64,000 nucleotides of DNA from Parus major (lineage: Eukaryota; Chordata; Aves; Passeriformes; Paridae), in assembly GCF_001522545.3 (NCBI RefSeq), contig NC_031769.1, positions 129,665,613-129,729,612 on the forward strand, given 5' to 3'. Positions 1 to 13,700 of this stretch are shown here, piece after piece. Below the pieces are notes generated by a model. The model worked only from the letters and a program-made list of their open reading frames with translations. It made no database searches and was not told the DNA's origin. The stretch's first letter is position 1. Each line of letters opens with the position of its first letter. The position numbers and the translations under genes are program-made.

Positions 1-159
1 GACTTAAAATACAGCCTAAGATGTTCTGTAGGAGAGGAACAGATAAATTAGGGGAAAATAGAAATAAAAAATTGGAAGTAGGGAAAACAGGAGAAAGAGG
101 AACACCTAATAAAAAGAGTATGTCAGAAGAATATAAAAAAAGAAGCAGGTAGAAAGAGT

Positions 160-642
160 TTAAGTAGAAAAACAGAAGATAAGAATACCAAATATTAATA
201 GGAAGACAAGTACAGATACATGTGTTGCAGGAGAGGGGGAAACCTCAGTGAGGAGCACATGACTGTTGGCTCTTTCACCTGCTGTAGAGAGGCTCACAAG
301 GTACAAAGGGCCCTTTGGGAACCTGTTTGCTAGGTAATAGCTGAAAGACCTGCTATGGATATAGTTTAAAAAGGGAGCTCTGCACTGTGTGTTTCCATAA
401 ACATATGAACAGAGTTTATTGCTAGTATCTGGGGTTATTGCTGGTATCTGTCCTAAATTTTCACCTGGAGCAGAAATGCTACCCTGCTCCAAAACTTCTT
501 TCAAAGGTAATTGAGGCTGAAGTTGGTCTAGGGATTCAAAACAGACTCTCTGAGCTGTATCCTCTACAAATTCTTTTTGGTAATAGATTAATGGAATACC
601 AGGAAGGGAAGATTTCTTGAAGATTAACACTTCTGCCCCCAT
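160..642 (-). other. 160-codon antisense reading frame, coding status unresolved
   Basis: This is the longest open frame in the window: 160 codons from an ATG directly preceded by an in-frame TAG. Its last 20 or so residues are strongly hydrophobic (a run near THVSVLVFLLIFGILIF), as in a C-terminal membrane anchor. I recognise no family, conserved cysteine pattern or catalytic motif. No convincing splice acceptor lies just upstream on this strand. By rough estimate, a frame of this length is only slightly more than chance would give in 64 kb of such DNA, so it could be a single-exon gene remnant, a decayed retroelement, or nothing. I favour nothing. Confidence 0.12.
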
Positions 643-3090
643 CTACCTTCTTCCCCTTGTTCTTCAGAAACCTTTTCCTACTAAGAGAAAGACACTTTAC
701 TCAAATATTCCCTAGTTTGTTATTAGACTGCTGTCTTCATTAGATCATAGGAGAGTTTATTTTATAATTAACTTGCCCAAAGGCAAGCTGTCTAAAAAAA
801 TATAAAATTTGAAGTCTCAAAAGCAAGTTTGGTTTCTGACAGAATTTAAAAATTAAGTTCCTGTACTACCTTAGATTTGTATTTGTCATACATATTAGGA
901 AGGTCTCTTATCTTAAAACTTCCTGTAAAAGATATGCACAGTACTGTGATTGACTGAGCTCAGGACTTGTGGAGGACAGATAAAATGAGTATGTCAAGAA
1001 AGATGTATGATTTTTACTCTCGAAATTTTTTATAAACATGTTTAAATATCATGTCTGTCTTAGCTTGAGATGATTTAATTCTGCTAAAAGAAGGTTCTTA
1101 ATTATAAATTATTTGGAATTTAATGAAACTTCTGAAAGCACTTAACTCCTTGCATTGCAATTACACTTTTTGTAATGCATGTACTTAAATGTCTAGTTGG
1201 GAAAAGTTCTTTTTAGGGTTCTTAGAAGTCAAGATAGATTAAAAAAAGAGAGATAATATAGACAGTTAAACTTACTACTTGAATGGGTAGGCATTATGAT
1301 TTAAGTACAAGATTGATGCATACTGCCTGAAACAATTGTGCAAGAACATAAGGAATAGAAAACTTAAAATAATTGTAAATACAAGTGACAAAATGCAGCA
1401 TTACAAACAGAAAGTAAAACAGCTACAAACAGCTTTTTGCTCTTTTTTCATGGGTAAGGAAAAGCATTACTAACTTTTTTATGCATTAAATCTAAAATAA
1501 AAAAATAGCACAAAAGCAGTCTTCAATCCACATGTAACTCTTTGGAAATTTATGTTTTGGTTTGCTTTTATAATTCTTTTGGTATACAAGCACAACAGCA
1601 TGTTACTTGTCAGTTAAATCATGCGAGTTCTTATGCTTGTGAAACACCCCGATTCTGCATTTCAAACACTATAGATGTGGAAACAAATATGAATTTGAAA
1701 TACATCATGCTTCCTACATTATTGCATGTATAAATGTTAATATTATTACAGTTATTATTATACAATTTAAAAAAAGAAAAGTATATGTACAAAATACCAA
1801 AATATTATGAAAACTACATTAGTTAAGATCTTTCAAAGGCTGAGCATGAATAATCCTATAGAGTAATTTTACTTTGTATTTTTTCCATTATTTGTTAGTA
1901 AGTACCTGGAGCACTCTGTTTCTAACCATTTCAGCCTGCCAAGAAAATACATACAGAGTCACACATGGCTTTAGTTTACTCTGGAAAACTGGAACTTGCT
2001 ACCACTTTTTCCTTGTCCTGTTCAGGTAGTTCATTATTTTGTTGACAGTTCGGTTCCATTAATCTGGTATTTTTGGGAAAATTGCTTGCAGACCTTACAT
2101 TTCTCTACTGAAGGTGATCAAATAGGCATTGAATCCCTCATGTAAATGATGTCTTAAAGTTAAAATAAAATCTATTTTCCAGAAAGTAACTGTAAAACTA
2201 TTTTATGCAAGATTTCATGTGGGATACCTTAATGGTTGAATAATAAATTTTACCTCATAAAAATGAAATTCAATAATACAGTAGCTTTCTCAGCGCAGTA
2301 GCATCTGGTTGAATCTCATGAGAGCCAATATTTTCCAACTCATTAGGATCATGTCGTTCTGTATGTCGTCAACATTGACTTAGCCAAGCTACCTTTACTT
2401 ACATAACCGCCAAACTATTAAATAGGTCTCTTGTGGAGTGAAGTCAAATATTCCTCTTATTTTGCTTTTGCCTTGGAAGAAGAGAAGAAAATGTACATAC
2501 TGTAACATTTAAACATCTGGTCTAAACCACATCAGGGTAACAGTGAGGAAAGTAACAGGATTCAGTATTCTTCCCAGGTGTACATATAAAAAAGGGTTGT
2601 GGAGCTGCTGCATAGTTCTTTTAACCACTTAGGAAAAAGACTAAAATAAGTGATTTGCCTTTCTAATACCCCTGTTTTTAAAACTACTTTTTTCCTCTTG
2701 CCTACTCCCTTGCCACCAAACTCCAAAACACAAAAGCCCAACATTTCAAAGTTTAGAGGTAATGCAGGTTGTTCAGCTCTAATTTCCTTGCAACATACTG
2801 GCATTTAGTCTCTGTTCCTTTTAATGTGGACAATTTTGCATTCATTTAGAGTGGTATGAATTGAAATTTCTGTCTAAAATCGAAGTGCAAGTGTGTATTC
2901 TCTTAATTGTTTGGGAGTGGCACAACACAGCTTTATAAAACTTGCACAAAATAAACAATTTACTTTCTTGTGTGGTTGATTATCCACAGGTGTACTCATC
3001 CTTCATGTAGGCCCAGACTCAAGTGTGTAAATAGTATTATTTTTATATGTTGTGCATTTCTGTGAAATTCTGGTAGATTATCAACTCTGA

Positions 3091-3132
3091 TTTCAGATGG
3101 AAAAACAGAATGATTTTCAGATGGAAAAGAAT
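3091..3132. repeat. Short imperfect direct repeat, period 24
   Basis: The block TTTCAGATGGAAAA occurs at 3091 and again at 3115, separated by a short spacer. This is a local tandem duplication of about 24 bp that has since diverged. No function is implied. Confidence 0.55.
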
Positions 3133-4484
3133 AATTTCTTCTTTAGCTTATTTTTTAAAGCTCAATACAGTCATGTATATAGTTTTATTTCCTCTTGTAA
3201 AAATGTTTTTATTGATATTCTTAAGTCATGAACTGACTTGCACTGAAAGGAGATAGGTGGGAGATTTTTATTATTTCAGTACATAATCAGCGAGAGTTAT
3301 CTTGCAGAGTATCTGAATAAATCCTCTGCCAGAAGCGATGGCTCTGTTGTGGCCTGAAATGAGGAACTGTCAAAGTATGCACTGAAACCAGTAATTATGA
3401 TTGCTTATTTATTTTTTTTCTGGTCTAATTAATATAGACTAATAAGCTTTGAAATTGAAACATATGGTACTCTGATGAAAGAACAGTGGTAGGCATATTA
3501 AGGTGCTCATATGAGCTTAACTTTGGGTTGTAATGTGCTAAAAAATTAAATGTACTTCAAAATCCACATGAGAGTTTTTGAATCTTTTATGTTGAAAGTG
3601 ACTGTATACATACTATCAACAGAACAGTGAAGGAGAAAAAGAGAAGATAAAAAAATCAATGGGTTGTGAAAGGAATACATGCATGCATGAAATCCATAGC
3701 TGTGCATAAATGCATACAGGTTTCTTAAGCTGAATTGTTTCAGAATTACAGGAGAGTTCAGTTCAGTGTCTATGTTGAAATTAACGGCAAACTCTTGAGT
3801 ATGTTGGTGGGCTTGCAAAAAACCAAGACACCTAAGCTTAGAGCTATAAATAGTGCCCTTACTCCAGAGTCTGTAGTTTATTTGCACAAACAGTGATGGA
3901 AGCTGTGACTGAGAGCACCTGTTTTGTTTGTTCAGCTGCTAGATTGATGTTATTGCTTGTTCATGTGCTTGGATAGCAGAGAGGTGGCTGCCTTTTTCCC
4001 TTGTTCTAGCTGCCAGGTACTGCATCAGGTGAAAAACTACAGGGAGGTTGAGATGGTAGCTTCTAAGAACATTAGAGCATGTTGAGCCTAAACTACTGAA
4101 ATTCAGTGTTAAGAAGACTAGGAAGATCATTAGACTCGAATCTGCTGCATAATAGAAACTGGGAATTTTTTGTAAACTGTTGAGAGCACACACAAAAAAA
4201 AACTTGAGACATAACAGAAGGAAAGGTAATTTTTTTTGTGTGTGAAGGCCCAGAGAACTTGTCAAATTTAGAGTGAACCTGGAAACCATCAGTGATTGCT
4301 GATTTTAGACTAAATCATGAATGATGCAGCCATAGTGTTTTCTTGACATCTGTGTTTTTTAAGAAAAGGGTTTGTGCAGAGGTGTTGCAGTAGAAGTATT
4401 GATGCCAGTTACTGCCATTTCCTGAATACTCCTCTTCAGAAGAGCAGAAGAAAGCTATTTCTTTGCACCTGGCAAAAAATAATA

Positions 4485-4775
4485 GGGTTGTCAGAAAATT
4501 CAAGTTGGAAGGGTCTACAGGAAGTCTCTGCAGTTCAGTCTTCTCCTAAAATCAGTCAATTATGGTATCAGACCAAGTTCTTTAGGGCTGTTAGCAGTCA
4601 GACCTTGAAGATCTCCAGGAGTAAGAACACTCTATCTCTCTGTGCAGCTTGTGCCACTGCTTGACTGTTGTCATAGTGAGAAATCTTTTCTACCATTCCA
4701 GGCAGAACCTTTCATATTTCAGTATATGGCAACTCTCTTTCATCCTACTACTGTTCACCTCTGTTTAGAGCCTTC
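4485..4775 (-). mobile_element. CR1 non-LTR retrotransposon, 3' fragment (antisense)
   Basis: Read on the + strand, this follows the reverse complement of the avian CR1 3' region. It has a TTCAAGTTGGAAGGGTC start, a stretch like the usual 'GGGCTGT..CCAGTC..TTGAA.ATCTCCA' segment, a 'CTCTCTG.GCA.CTTG..CCA.TG.TTGAC' segment, and a 'GTGA.AAA.CTTTT' segment. The element's own 5'-to-3' direction is therefore on the minus strand. Many substitutions and small indels mark it as old. It carries only terminal reverse-transcriptase-coding and 3' UTR sequence, with no usable reading frame. The match is from remembered consensus, not a search, so the left limit at about 4485 is better defined than the right. 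Confidence 0.8.
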
Positions 4776-7700
4776 ATCACAACTTTCTCATACATAGAGG
4801 AAGGCTGCCAGTATGTCAAGTGTGTTACTGCTGTGTTTGGCCTTATTAAACATTAAAACAAAACTACAACTGAGAAATCCTGACTAGTCTTAACACTCTG
4901 CGATGGTGATTCTGAAATCCTTTTCCGGTTCTAATTCTTATGCCAACTAGATTTAACCTGAGTGTCAGTGCATCAGTACATACAAAATAAATCATGCTGT
5001 TTTCTAATTAGTAAATATACCGATTTATGACATGAATTAATTCCAGCTTAGAATATCACTCTCTGCTGGTTTGACATTTGTGGAAATTCCCAAAGTCAGT
5101 ATCTCTCCTTTTTGCCCTTCCAAAAAAGAATCCTATTTCGTGGGATACTAGTTTGTGTAGTGAAATATTCTGAGAGGAAATTAAAATGTGTGCAGGTGCT
5201 ACAGCACAAAGAAATTATTGTAGTTTATGGTCATTGCGGTATAATGTTTTTTGTTTATGGTTTCATTGGATTTTTTTTATTATATTTACTTATTTCTTTT
5301 TATTTATTGCAATTGAATCACTTTAAAAGAATTTGGAATGCCTGAAAGTGCATATCTTCCTCCTTGTTATTCAGAACAAGACATTTCAATTTGGAAAGTA
5401 ACAGACTAATTAGAGGTTTTGATCATGATGAAGGAAGAAATATCAAGGAATTTTTTTAATGGAGTAGATTATTAAGGAATGTAAATGAAATCAGAAAATA
5501 GTAAAGATAAAATTGAAATATTCCTGCAAGGAACTTGGCGTAGTGAAAATGTGTTTATTGTAATAGTAGTTTTTAGGAAAAACATCACCAAGGCATAATC
5601 AAAAGTAGATAGGTTTAAGAATAAGCAATTATTAAATGTTTTCTCTTTGCAAATGTGTAATATTGACCACTGACCTTGAGTAGTAAGTTTTTGTAATATG
5701 TATAGTCTTGTTCAAATAAAAGTTGTACTGAGTTGAAGTCGTGGGACAAATCCCAGGTATTGGACTGCTGCTTAAAACTTACTAGTGTCTACAGTACTAA
5801 GAATTAAAAAATACTGGTATTCTCTAAAGTTACTTTTATGGAATAAACTTTAGTGAATAGTATGGAAAACTACTTTCCATTTGTGAGAGTATTTTGGTTC
5901 TTGTGGCAAGGTAAGATGATAAATACCAATGGTGTTCTTGCCGTAGAGATACCAGATCAATATGTACTGAAATAACAATTCTTAGTCTGATGTTCCATGT
6001 GATTTCTTATTATATTAAATCAGGAAAAAAGATACATACCTTGTAATTTTTTTTAAACCTGGTGATTTTAGATCCAAATCTCATTTTTTAAGTGCATGGA
6101 TATTCAAGAAAAATACGTTCTTTTCCAGGAATATATCATGTGGGAGAGTTATTAAGCTGTTAAAAATGCAGACTGTATGAGGAGTAATTATTGTATTCCT
6201 TGCAGTCAAGAATAACATTTTTCCTATATGTCTGGTCCGCCTCATAGTCATAGAATGTAATTAATACAAGGTATATGTAATATGGTAATGATAAAGACAG
6301 AAAGTGTATTTTTATTGAAAAATACTGAGCTTCAATTTTTGCAGCTCTTTTGCCCATTAATTTTTCACTTAATCTCTAAAGGCAGGCAGTTCTTTTGGAG
6401 GAATATTCTACTAAAAGTATAAATACACTGTAACATAAAAAAGTACTAATGATAAGGGAGACAAATTCAGTGAAACATTACATTTTCAGGAAACCCTCAC
6501 AAGAAAACTCTTAAATTAACATTTTACGGTTTTGATCTTGCTATTGGAAGGTAATTATTAAGGAGCTAGTATAGAAAAGGATGTGTTCTGTCACAGTGTT
6601 ATTTATTGGTCTCCAGTGAATATCCCTTCTCTTTGTGTGAAGCATATTAGGAAAATTTAAAATGGCACAAGCAGATGTACCTGCTTTGATTTTGCTTTGA
6701 AGTGTTGTACTGCTATAGGCAAGTATTCCTTACTGTATAATATTGTAAAGGGATGTATCACAATATCTGAACCACTACTCAAAATCCTGGATTCGAAGGA
6801 GAAGTCAGAGGTTTTTGTATAACCACAGGTCCTGAATTCTGAGATCTTTGTCTTCTGTGAAATAAGACCTCTTATACCTATTTAACATTCTTCAAAATAT
6901 ACTTTGTAACAGGGCTCCTGGCTACAAAGAAAGTAACCAGAACTATTTCCAGAAGTACCTTTGTTTTAGTTGGAGATCATCTAAATAAGCAAAGTCCCTA
7001 GTCTGAGCTCAGTTTCTTTTATATCAAGTTCAAACCAAATGTGTTTTGCCCTTTTTTTTTTTCTCTGAGTGTAGAATGCTGAATAAATCCAGATATTACA
7101 CTGTCTTATGCTGATTTTTCCCAGTTTGATGCTGAGGCTTTGTTGCTGCATCTTGCTCATGCTATTTTCCTACGTTTACTGTATTATCTGTATTATGTGT
7201 ACTGTCAAATCCTGTGATAGTCTTTTTATTTATTGAACTTCTTAGTTCCAGTCTTTATCCATTCTTTTGTTTTGCCTCTTTTTTCTTCTTTGATACACAA
7301 CAGGGGACCTGAACAGTTAGGTATGGATAGATAGAATTGTCTCTTGCATGTCTCTTGCCACTGTTTTTCTCGTTAAAGATTCTTTCCCTGAAGTGGGGTT
7401 TATGATAACCATTTTCTCCTCCCCCCACCAGTTTTTTGCAGAGCAGGGGAGTGACTAGAAAATACAGAAATTAAGAAGAAATATAAGTTTCAGGTAGTGT
7501 TATAGAAATGTTTTAAATCTTGACTTCTGAAAAGGATGTTCTTATTACTATTTCAGTAATTATTAAAATTTTCCAATTTGAAGACACGGATTTATTTTTT
7601 TTCTCAGCCCGCTGTTGGAAGAAGAAATGCTTAATTGCTCTGAGGGGTGTGATCTTGTTGGGAGGCTACATTTAGTTCTTCAAATGAATTGTCCCCAAAG

Positions 7701-10700
7701 TGGACTTATATTGTAGACTGTTTCTGTTTTCTGAGCTAAATGAACAGTGGATGATTTAAAGCAAAATGCAAGAATTCCAGCATTATAGAAGCTAGCCACC
7801 TTTACACCTCTGATGAGACTTGGAGTTCCCTTCAAATGATTGCTTGGGTTTACCTGGCTTGTGTGACATACCACAGCTGGATATAGCACTTCTGTTATGT
7901 CAACTGCTTTATTCTTGCATTAATTATAATTTGTCATTCTCCTGTATGTAAATTCAGATTTTTGATATAGCCCTGTATCCATGTATGATAACCAGATATC
8001 TCAGTAGTTGGAATTACTAGAGAAAGTTTTCAAAGTAATGATGATTAAAAATATTAATAAATTAATCACTTGCTTTACTACAAGTCAAGACCAAGAAGAA
8101 TTTTCAAACTGATAGCTTTCCTAACTATGTTAGAAAGTCAGGTAGTCCGTAAGATTTCCATTTCCTTCTATTTCCCAGAATATTTTCCTTATCTTTTTGC
8201 TGTCTTTTCAAAGAACATATTTTAGGAAAAATCCATTTTTTGCTGTCTCAGTATAAACCTATTTAGTATGAACTCAGTGGCTTGTACTCACAAGTTACAT
8301 GGTGTCTCTTGATTTCAGTTTGGATAGCAAAAAACACACTCTCCAGATGTGGTTGTGCCTGTTGTTTTATAGATGGGTCTATTCGGCTTTTTTTTTAATA
8401 TTTTGTGACATTTTGGCTTTCGATGGACTACACTCAATTCTGTTCCTCTCCTTGGATGATTGTGTCATTTCAGAAGCTCAGACCTCAATTAAATTTTGAG
8501 ATGCAGAATTACTCTTTTTTCTATACCTTTGGATTTGTGAGTCATCCATCTACAGTGAGTTCAGCAAACTTATGTAAGAACTTTACTTGTTTGCTTGATA
8601 AAAGGGAAATTTTCAAACTTCTCCACTTCCAAAGGTTGATTAGAGCTAGAGAATAAAATAGGGGTTTTGTCAGAGGAACTTTGGATATCACAAGAGTCTG
8701 TTTTGATTTGTGGTCAGATGTGAGTTCATTTTCACCCTGCAGAATGGAGAGGAGTGGCAGCCCTGCCTTCCAGAAGGGCACTTTCCTTGCATCAAAAATG
8801 TACAGAAGAAAAACAGTTTCTTCTATTATGGCCTGTTACAGGCAAAGGAATTGGGAAGAGGTAGGATGATTTATTTTATCTATGTATTTATTTTCTAAAC
8901 GAGTCATACTGTTGTTCATGCTTCCCAGGATCTCAATGCAGATTTAAAAGCAGATTTTTTTATGAGTGCTTGACAATGCTGTTTTAAGTAGTTACCACTG
9001 TGCTTGGTATGCTCTGTCAGTAAACATCTGACTGGCAGGTTTAGAACTGTAGTGTATACAGTGTAAAACACCTGTTAGATTCTGTTATACTTAATCTTTT
9101 TGCAGATTCTTTTAGAATCACTCTTGGTTTTTAAAGAATATAGTTTCTATGTGTATTCAAGAGCTTTTCAAATGCTGTGGAACTGTGTTATAACAGAGAT
9201 AGCATACAGTTCAGAGGGGTGAACTGCACAATTCTGGGCACCATCTTAGGAAATTATATCTAAACATATACTGTTTGTGCCAACAAACCAGATCACTTCA
9301 GAGTCGTTAGGAATCCATAGATATTTATGTCTTCTCATTTTAGACTGAGCATAAGCTTTGAGGCACTGACATAACAGCATTTGCAGTTCTGTTGAAAGCT
9401 TGTGTCTTGCTGTAGCTCTCATAGCTCCTGGTTTCATCAGTTAACTTTATATTCCATTCACTGGGCTTAGATGAGGTGGTTGTGATCACCAAAGTGCTAA
9501 GCACTTGATCTTCTGTCTTTCAAGAGAGCTTTTTATAAAACTTGCTTTGATGTGTACTTCGTGTCCAGGCTACTTTCCCAGTGGGATCGCTTTTATGCTG
9601 CTGTCTATTCATATGTTGCAGTATCCCATATGTTATCAATGAAACACAGATTGCCAGCAGATTTTGAGCTTATCACCAAGGTAGTACCTCTACCATATTC
9701 AGCAATAAGATCAACTACTTCTTTAATTCATAAAATTTGACTTCTGTAAATTTTCACAAAGTCTTGAAAATTCTCTTGACAAAATATTTCCTAAATGCAA
9801 GGAAAAAACTATCTGGAAAAGGGAATAATACTGGACCAAACTATTGTCATGACCTCAGTCTTCGCATCTTGTGCCCTCCCACTTCCTTTGCTGCCTTCAT
9901 TTGAATGATTTGCTGAGTTTGAATATAAGCCTTTAGGCAAGATTATTTCTAACAATGTTAGTAGAAAGCTGTTCTAACTTAAAAACTGAGTGGGAAAATG
10001 ATCAGCAGAAAAGAGCTGGTGATTTTTACAGCATTGCAGTAAGTGCTAAAAAGTCCACATGCATGGTTATGAGATGAAATAAAGAAATATGGTCCAGAAC
10101 ATTCACTGAAAACACATTTATTTCAATATTTGTCAGTTAAGCATTCAGTGTATCAAGGATTCAGTCAGATACAGCACTTGCTATGGTAGCACTTGATGAG
10201 AAAATTGAGCTGCAGCAAAAGAAGCTGCAGACTTTTTAAAAGAATACCTTGAAGCAAGGTGTGCAAATAGAATGGATGATTTTCTAGAGCTCTGAATTTG
10301 TGTATTTCCCTCCATCTTACGTTCTGAAGCTGGTCTGAGTTATGAAGGTTGTCATTTAGGTTTTTCTAATACTGTCCAGTCCTTTCTGGAGCCCATCGAA
10401 CTGTACATATACTTCCAGGGTGAACATGAGTCTGTTTTATTGTACCAGGTGGCTTTGTTCTTAGACTTTCAAAATGTCATGAGTATCTGTAGGTTAATTA
10501 GATTAATATTGTTGGATTTTCTTCACTTCTTCCTTTGAAATTCTTGCTGGAGTAATGCAATAAGATTTATCTGTTTGTAGAATAAAAACATTTCTATGTG
10601 TGTTACATTCCTTAATGTCCTTTGAAGTTTGAAAGACTTTTACTCTGCCATTTGTTTATAATTGCACATGTTGAATATAATTGAACATATTCTTATAATA

Positions 10701-13700
10701 TGTTTATTTCCTATGCATTTGTAATACTTTAAAAGTTTTGCAAAGAACGGAGAACTGTGAAGCTTTACTGTGCCAGTCTATGTTGAAATGGCTGTGAACC
10801 ACAGTGTAAATTTTGTAACCAACTCTGACTTTCCTTTATTGCTGTTTTGAAACTGTTTTCATTAATAAGAAGTTGTAGTTAGTTAAGACTTCTCATAATG
10901 GGAAAAGATAGCCCTCAAAAGGGAAAAGATACACCCTTAATTTCTGTAAAATCCACTTCAGTGTTCTTCTATACCTATAACAGTCATGCTCTATTTCATT
11001 GAGGTAGTACAGAGCTTTCTTGTTTTAGCAATTAGAGAGATACTTAGTGCAGTTGCACTTGAAATCACAGTTCAGAGCTGAAGGACCCTTATAGGTGCTT
11101 CTCTGTTTGGAAACTGCTTACCAGGTGGAGCTCAGAAACCTGCTGCCCATCATATCAGGATGCTTTCTTCGTTTTGTAAGCCATAATATCTGCCACTCAC
11201 TTTTTCTTTCGCCTCTGTTAAATACTAATATAACCTCTGAGCCAACTTCATATTCAAATGTTGAATGTATTTTGTTTGCTGCCATTTTCTTAGCTTTCTT
11301 CAATTTTAAGCATATAAACAAAAAGAGCATCAAGTTGAGAAACAACTGCGTGGTGCTTCTACTTCAGATTAACACCCTATGTTGTCTTGTCCTCCCAGAA
11401 GTCTCAAGGATCAATTTGACTTTCAAATGCTGCTCTAGTCATTCTTTTGGAAGGCCACGGATGATCTTAAGGTTTATGTGGACTTTGGAGTGGGAGGTGA
11501 GACTCATTGCAGAAATTGTATGCAAACCTTAAAAAAATTCTTTGTAAGAGGCAAATCTACTTGTATTTCAGTCAACTGCATTATCTATTCAAAATGTAAC
11601 TTTTCTGTCTAGCATAATGAGGTACAGAAAATTAAATTATCCAAAACAAAATCCAGTTAAAAAGGTGCTTTTTGTATTGACAATAGTTCATGACTGTAAC
11701 AACTTTGTGAGGCTGCAGGGGTGTTTTGATAGATTCATGCTGGTGTTTAAGTATAGGAGGAAAATCCTGCAGCCTGCATTTTAGAAGAACCAAGTCTTGA
11801 TGATCATAAGGCTTCTTTCTTTTCCTATGAATTTTGTGTTACTTGACAGTTCACAAATTTTCTGTTTGAAATGTTGGTTCCCCCAGTTTTCTAATTGAGG
11901 CCAGCTGATTTCTGAACTATCCTCTTGTTCAGGCTGTGTCTCTTTAGTGCACGTGACCCTTTCTAGGTGCTAGCTGAAATATATTTTGCTGTTATTATTT
12001 TTTTCCCCTTTAATAGCTCTTTTAAATGTAAGATATTAAATTTTGGTAGTCTAAACACTAGGAAACTGATTTGAAGTTAAAGAAGAATAATATAGTTTTC
12101 TGATGATCGTCATGGCATTCATCAGTGTAATCTTTAAAACAAAAAATACCACCAGAACCAGAAAACAAAGCATCAAACATTCCTTTGTAGTGGCTCACCT
12201 GTTTCATGGGCTAGTGGAAACATAACCTTCTCAGGAACTTACCAAGCAGCCGCTCTTGAATGATCCTCTTAATATATATTGCCAGTAATTCAGAGATACG
12301 TTGTGATTTTAGACATTGGCAAGAACAAGCCTCTCTTTTTAATTGAAGATCAGTGGCTTTCTTTGTAAAGCATTTATACTTTGCTGAGTACATCAGATAT
12401 TTTTTGTTTTTCACAAATTCTCTCTGGCAAGGGAATCTTCTTTATAATAAGGGGAAAATCCCCTAAATATAGGAATGTTTCAGCAGCATTCTGCTTAGTC
12501 AAGGTGTTCTGTGAAAGAGATGGCTTGTGTTTTTATGATTTCATTATTTCTAACATAGCTATTCATACTGTTTTCTTGCTACAAAAGTTGATGGTTTTTG
12601 GGCTGCCATGTAATTTGGATAGAAGCCTTTTGATTAGTCAGCAATCCTTGCTGTAGGATTTGAAATGCAGTTTTCTGGCACTGAATACTTTGATGTCAGG
12701 AAGGTTAGATAACTTATTTGCTTCCTGTCCTTGATGTGGACCATGAGCTTTATTAGTCTTGGAATCTGTGTCAGATGAATTCCTTAAGCCTATTGTGAGT
12801 TCTGTATGTTTTATCCTGCTTATCCCAGTACCATGTAATGTGGTGCAGTGCTACTCTTCTTAAGTTTTTAGTTCCACACCTGTTTCTTTGTTATATTTAA
12901 AAAAAAGGCTTTCAGAATATATAGGTACAATAGAGTTCTCCTTCATATCATTCTCATCTGTGTTAAGAACTTTTTGATATTTCAGTTGTATGACTGTTTC
13001 CCAACAAAAGTCATGTGACATCAGCAGTGAGGTGCAATAAGAGCTCTCTTAGGATTACTTAAAATAGAATGGAAGACTTTGAGTATATAAGGTTGTGTGG
13101 CCTTGAATGTGATTTTTATTTGATATATGAGCTGTGACATAGCTTTTGCATGACTGAGATGTGCCTGTAAGCGATGTAGTGTACAGATGGGGTTTCTCTG
13201 AAACAAAGCCAGCGACTAAATCTGAATGTGCTCATTTAAAGGGTAAAGAATACTTCATAAAACATATGGAAACATTTCTATGTTTTTTCATTAAGAAGGG
13301 CTTCTTACTCCTTACGCATTTTTTATGATTGTTCATGCTAATGTGTCATTTACCTGAATCAAGAGTGCCTGTGCATCAGTTCATTTTAGTGACGTTTGTA
13401 TAGTGGTATGAACATTTTATTTAAAAACCCTACTAAATATACTTCTCTATTGTTCTAAAGCTTTTCATAATTTCAAAGGTGAACTAATCCTTTTCTCAGA
13501 ACTTTTGGAAGAAGCTTACCATTATGTATTGCAGAACACTTTATTTAGGAAGAATATAAAACAATAGTTATAGGGCTGTTGCACAGTAGGATTTGAATTA
13601 AAATAGTTATTGTCATCCAGTGGTGTAAAATCCAGAATTATTTAAATTTGAACAAGAAATGTACACCGAATTTATAAAGGAGGATCCCACCACTCAAAAG

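Larger units (their letters stand above)
1..4484. other. A+T-rich non-coding stretch
   Basis: Unique-looking A+T-rich DNA with many homopolymer runs and stops in all frames. I see no splice-bounded exon, RNA gene or clear repeat apart from a short direct repeat near 3.1 kb and one long antisense reading frame at 160-642, both listed separately. It is most likely intergenic or intronic. Confidence 0.6.

Noticed and set aside
11095..11532. 145-codon + strand open frame
   Set aside because: No start context, splice sites, domain or composition typical of coding DNA. About nine frames of 100 codons or more occur in the window, roughly what I estimate for chance in DNA this A+T-rich.
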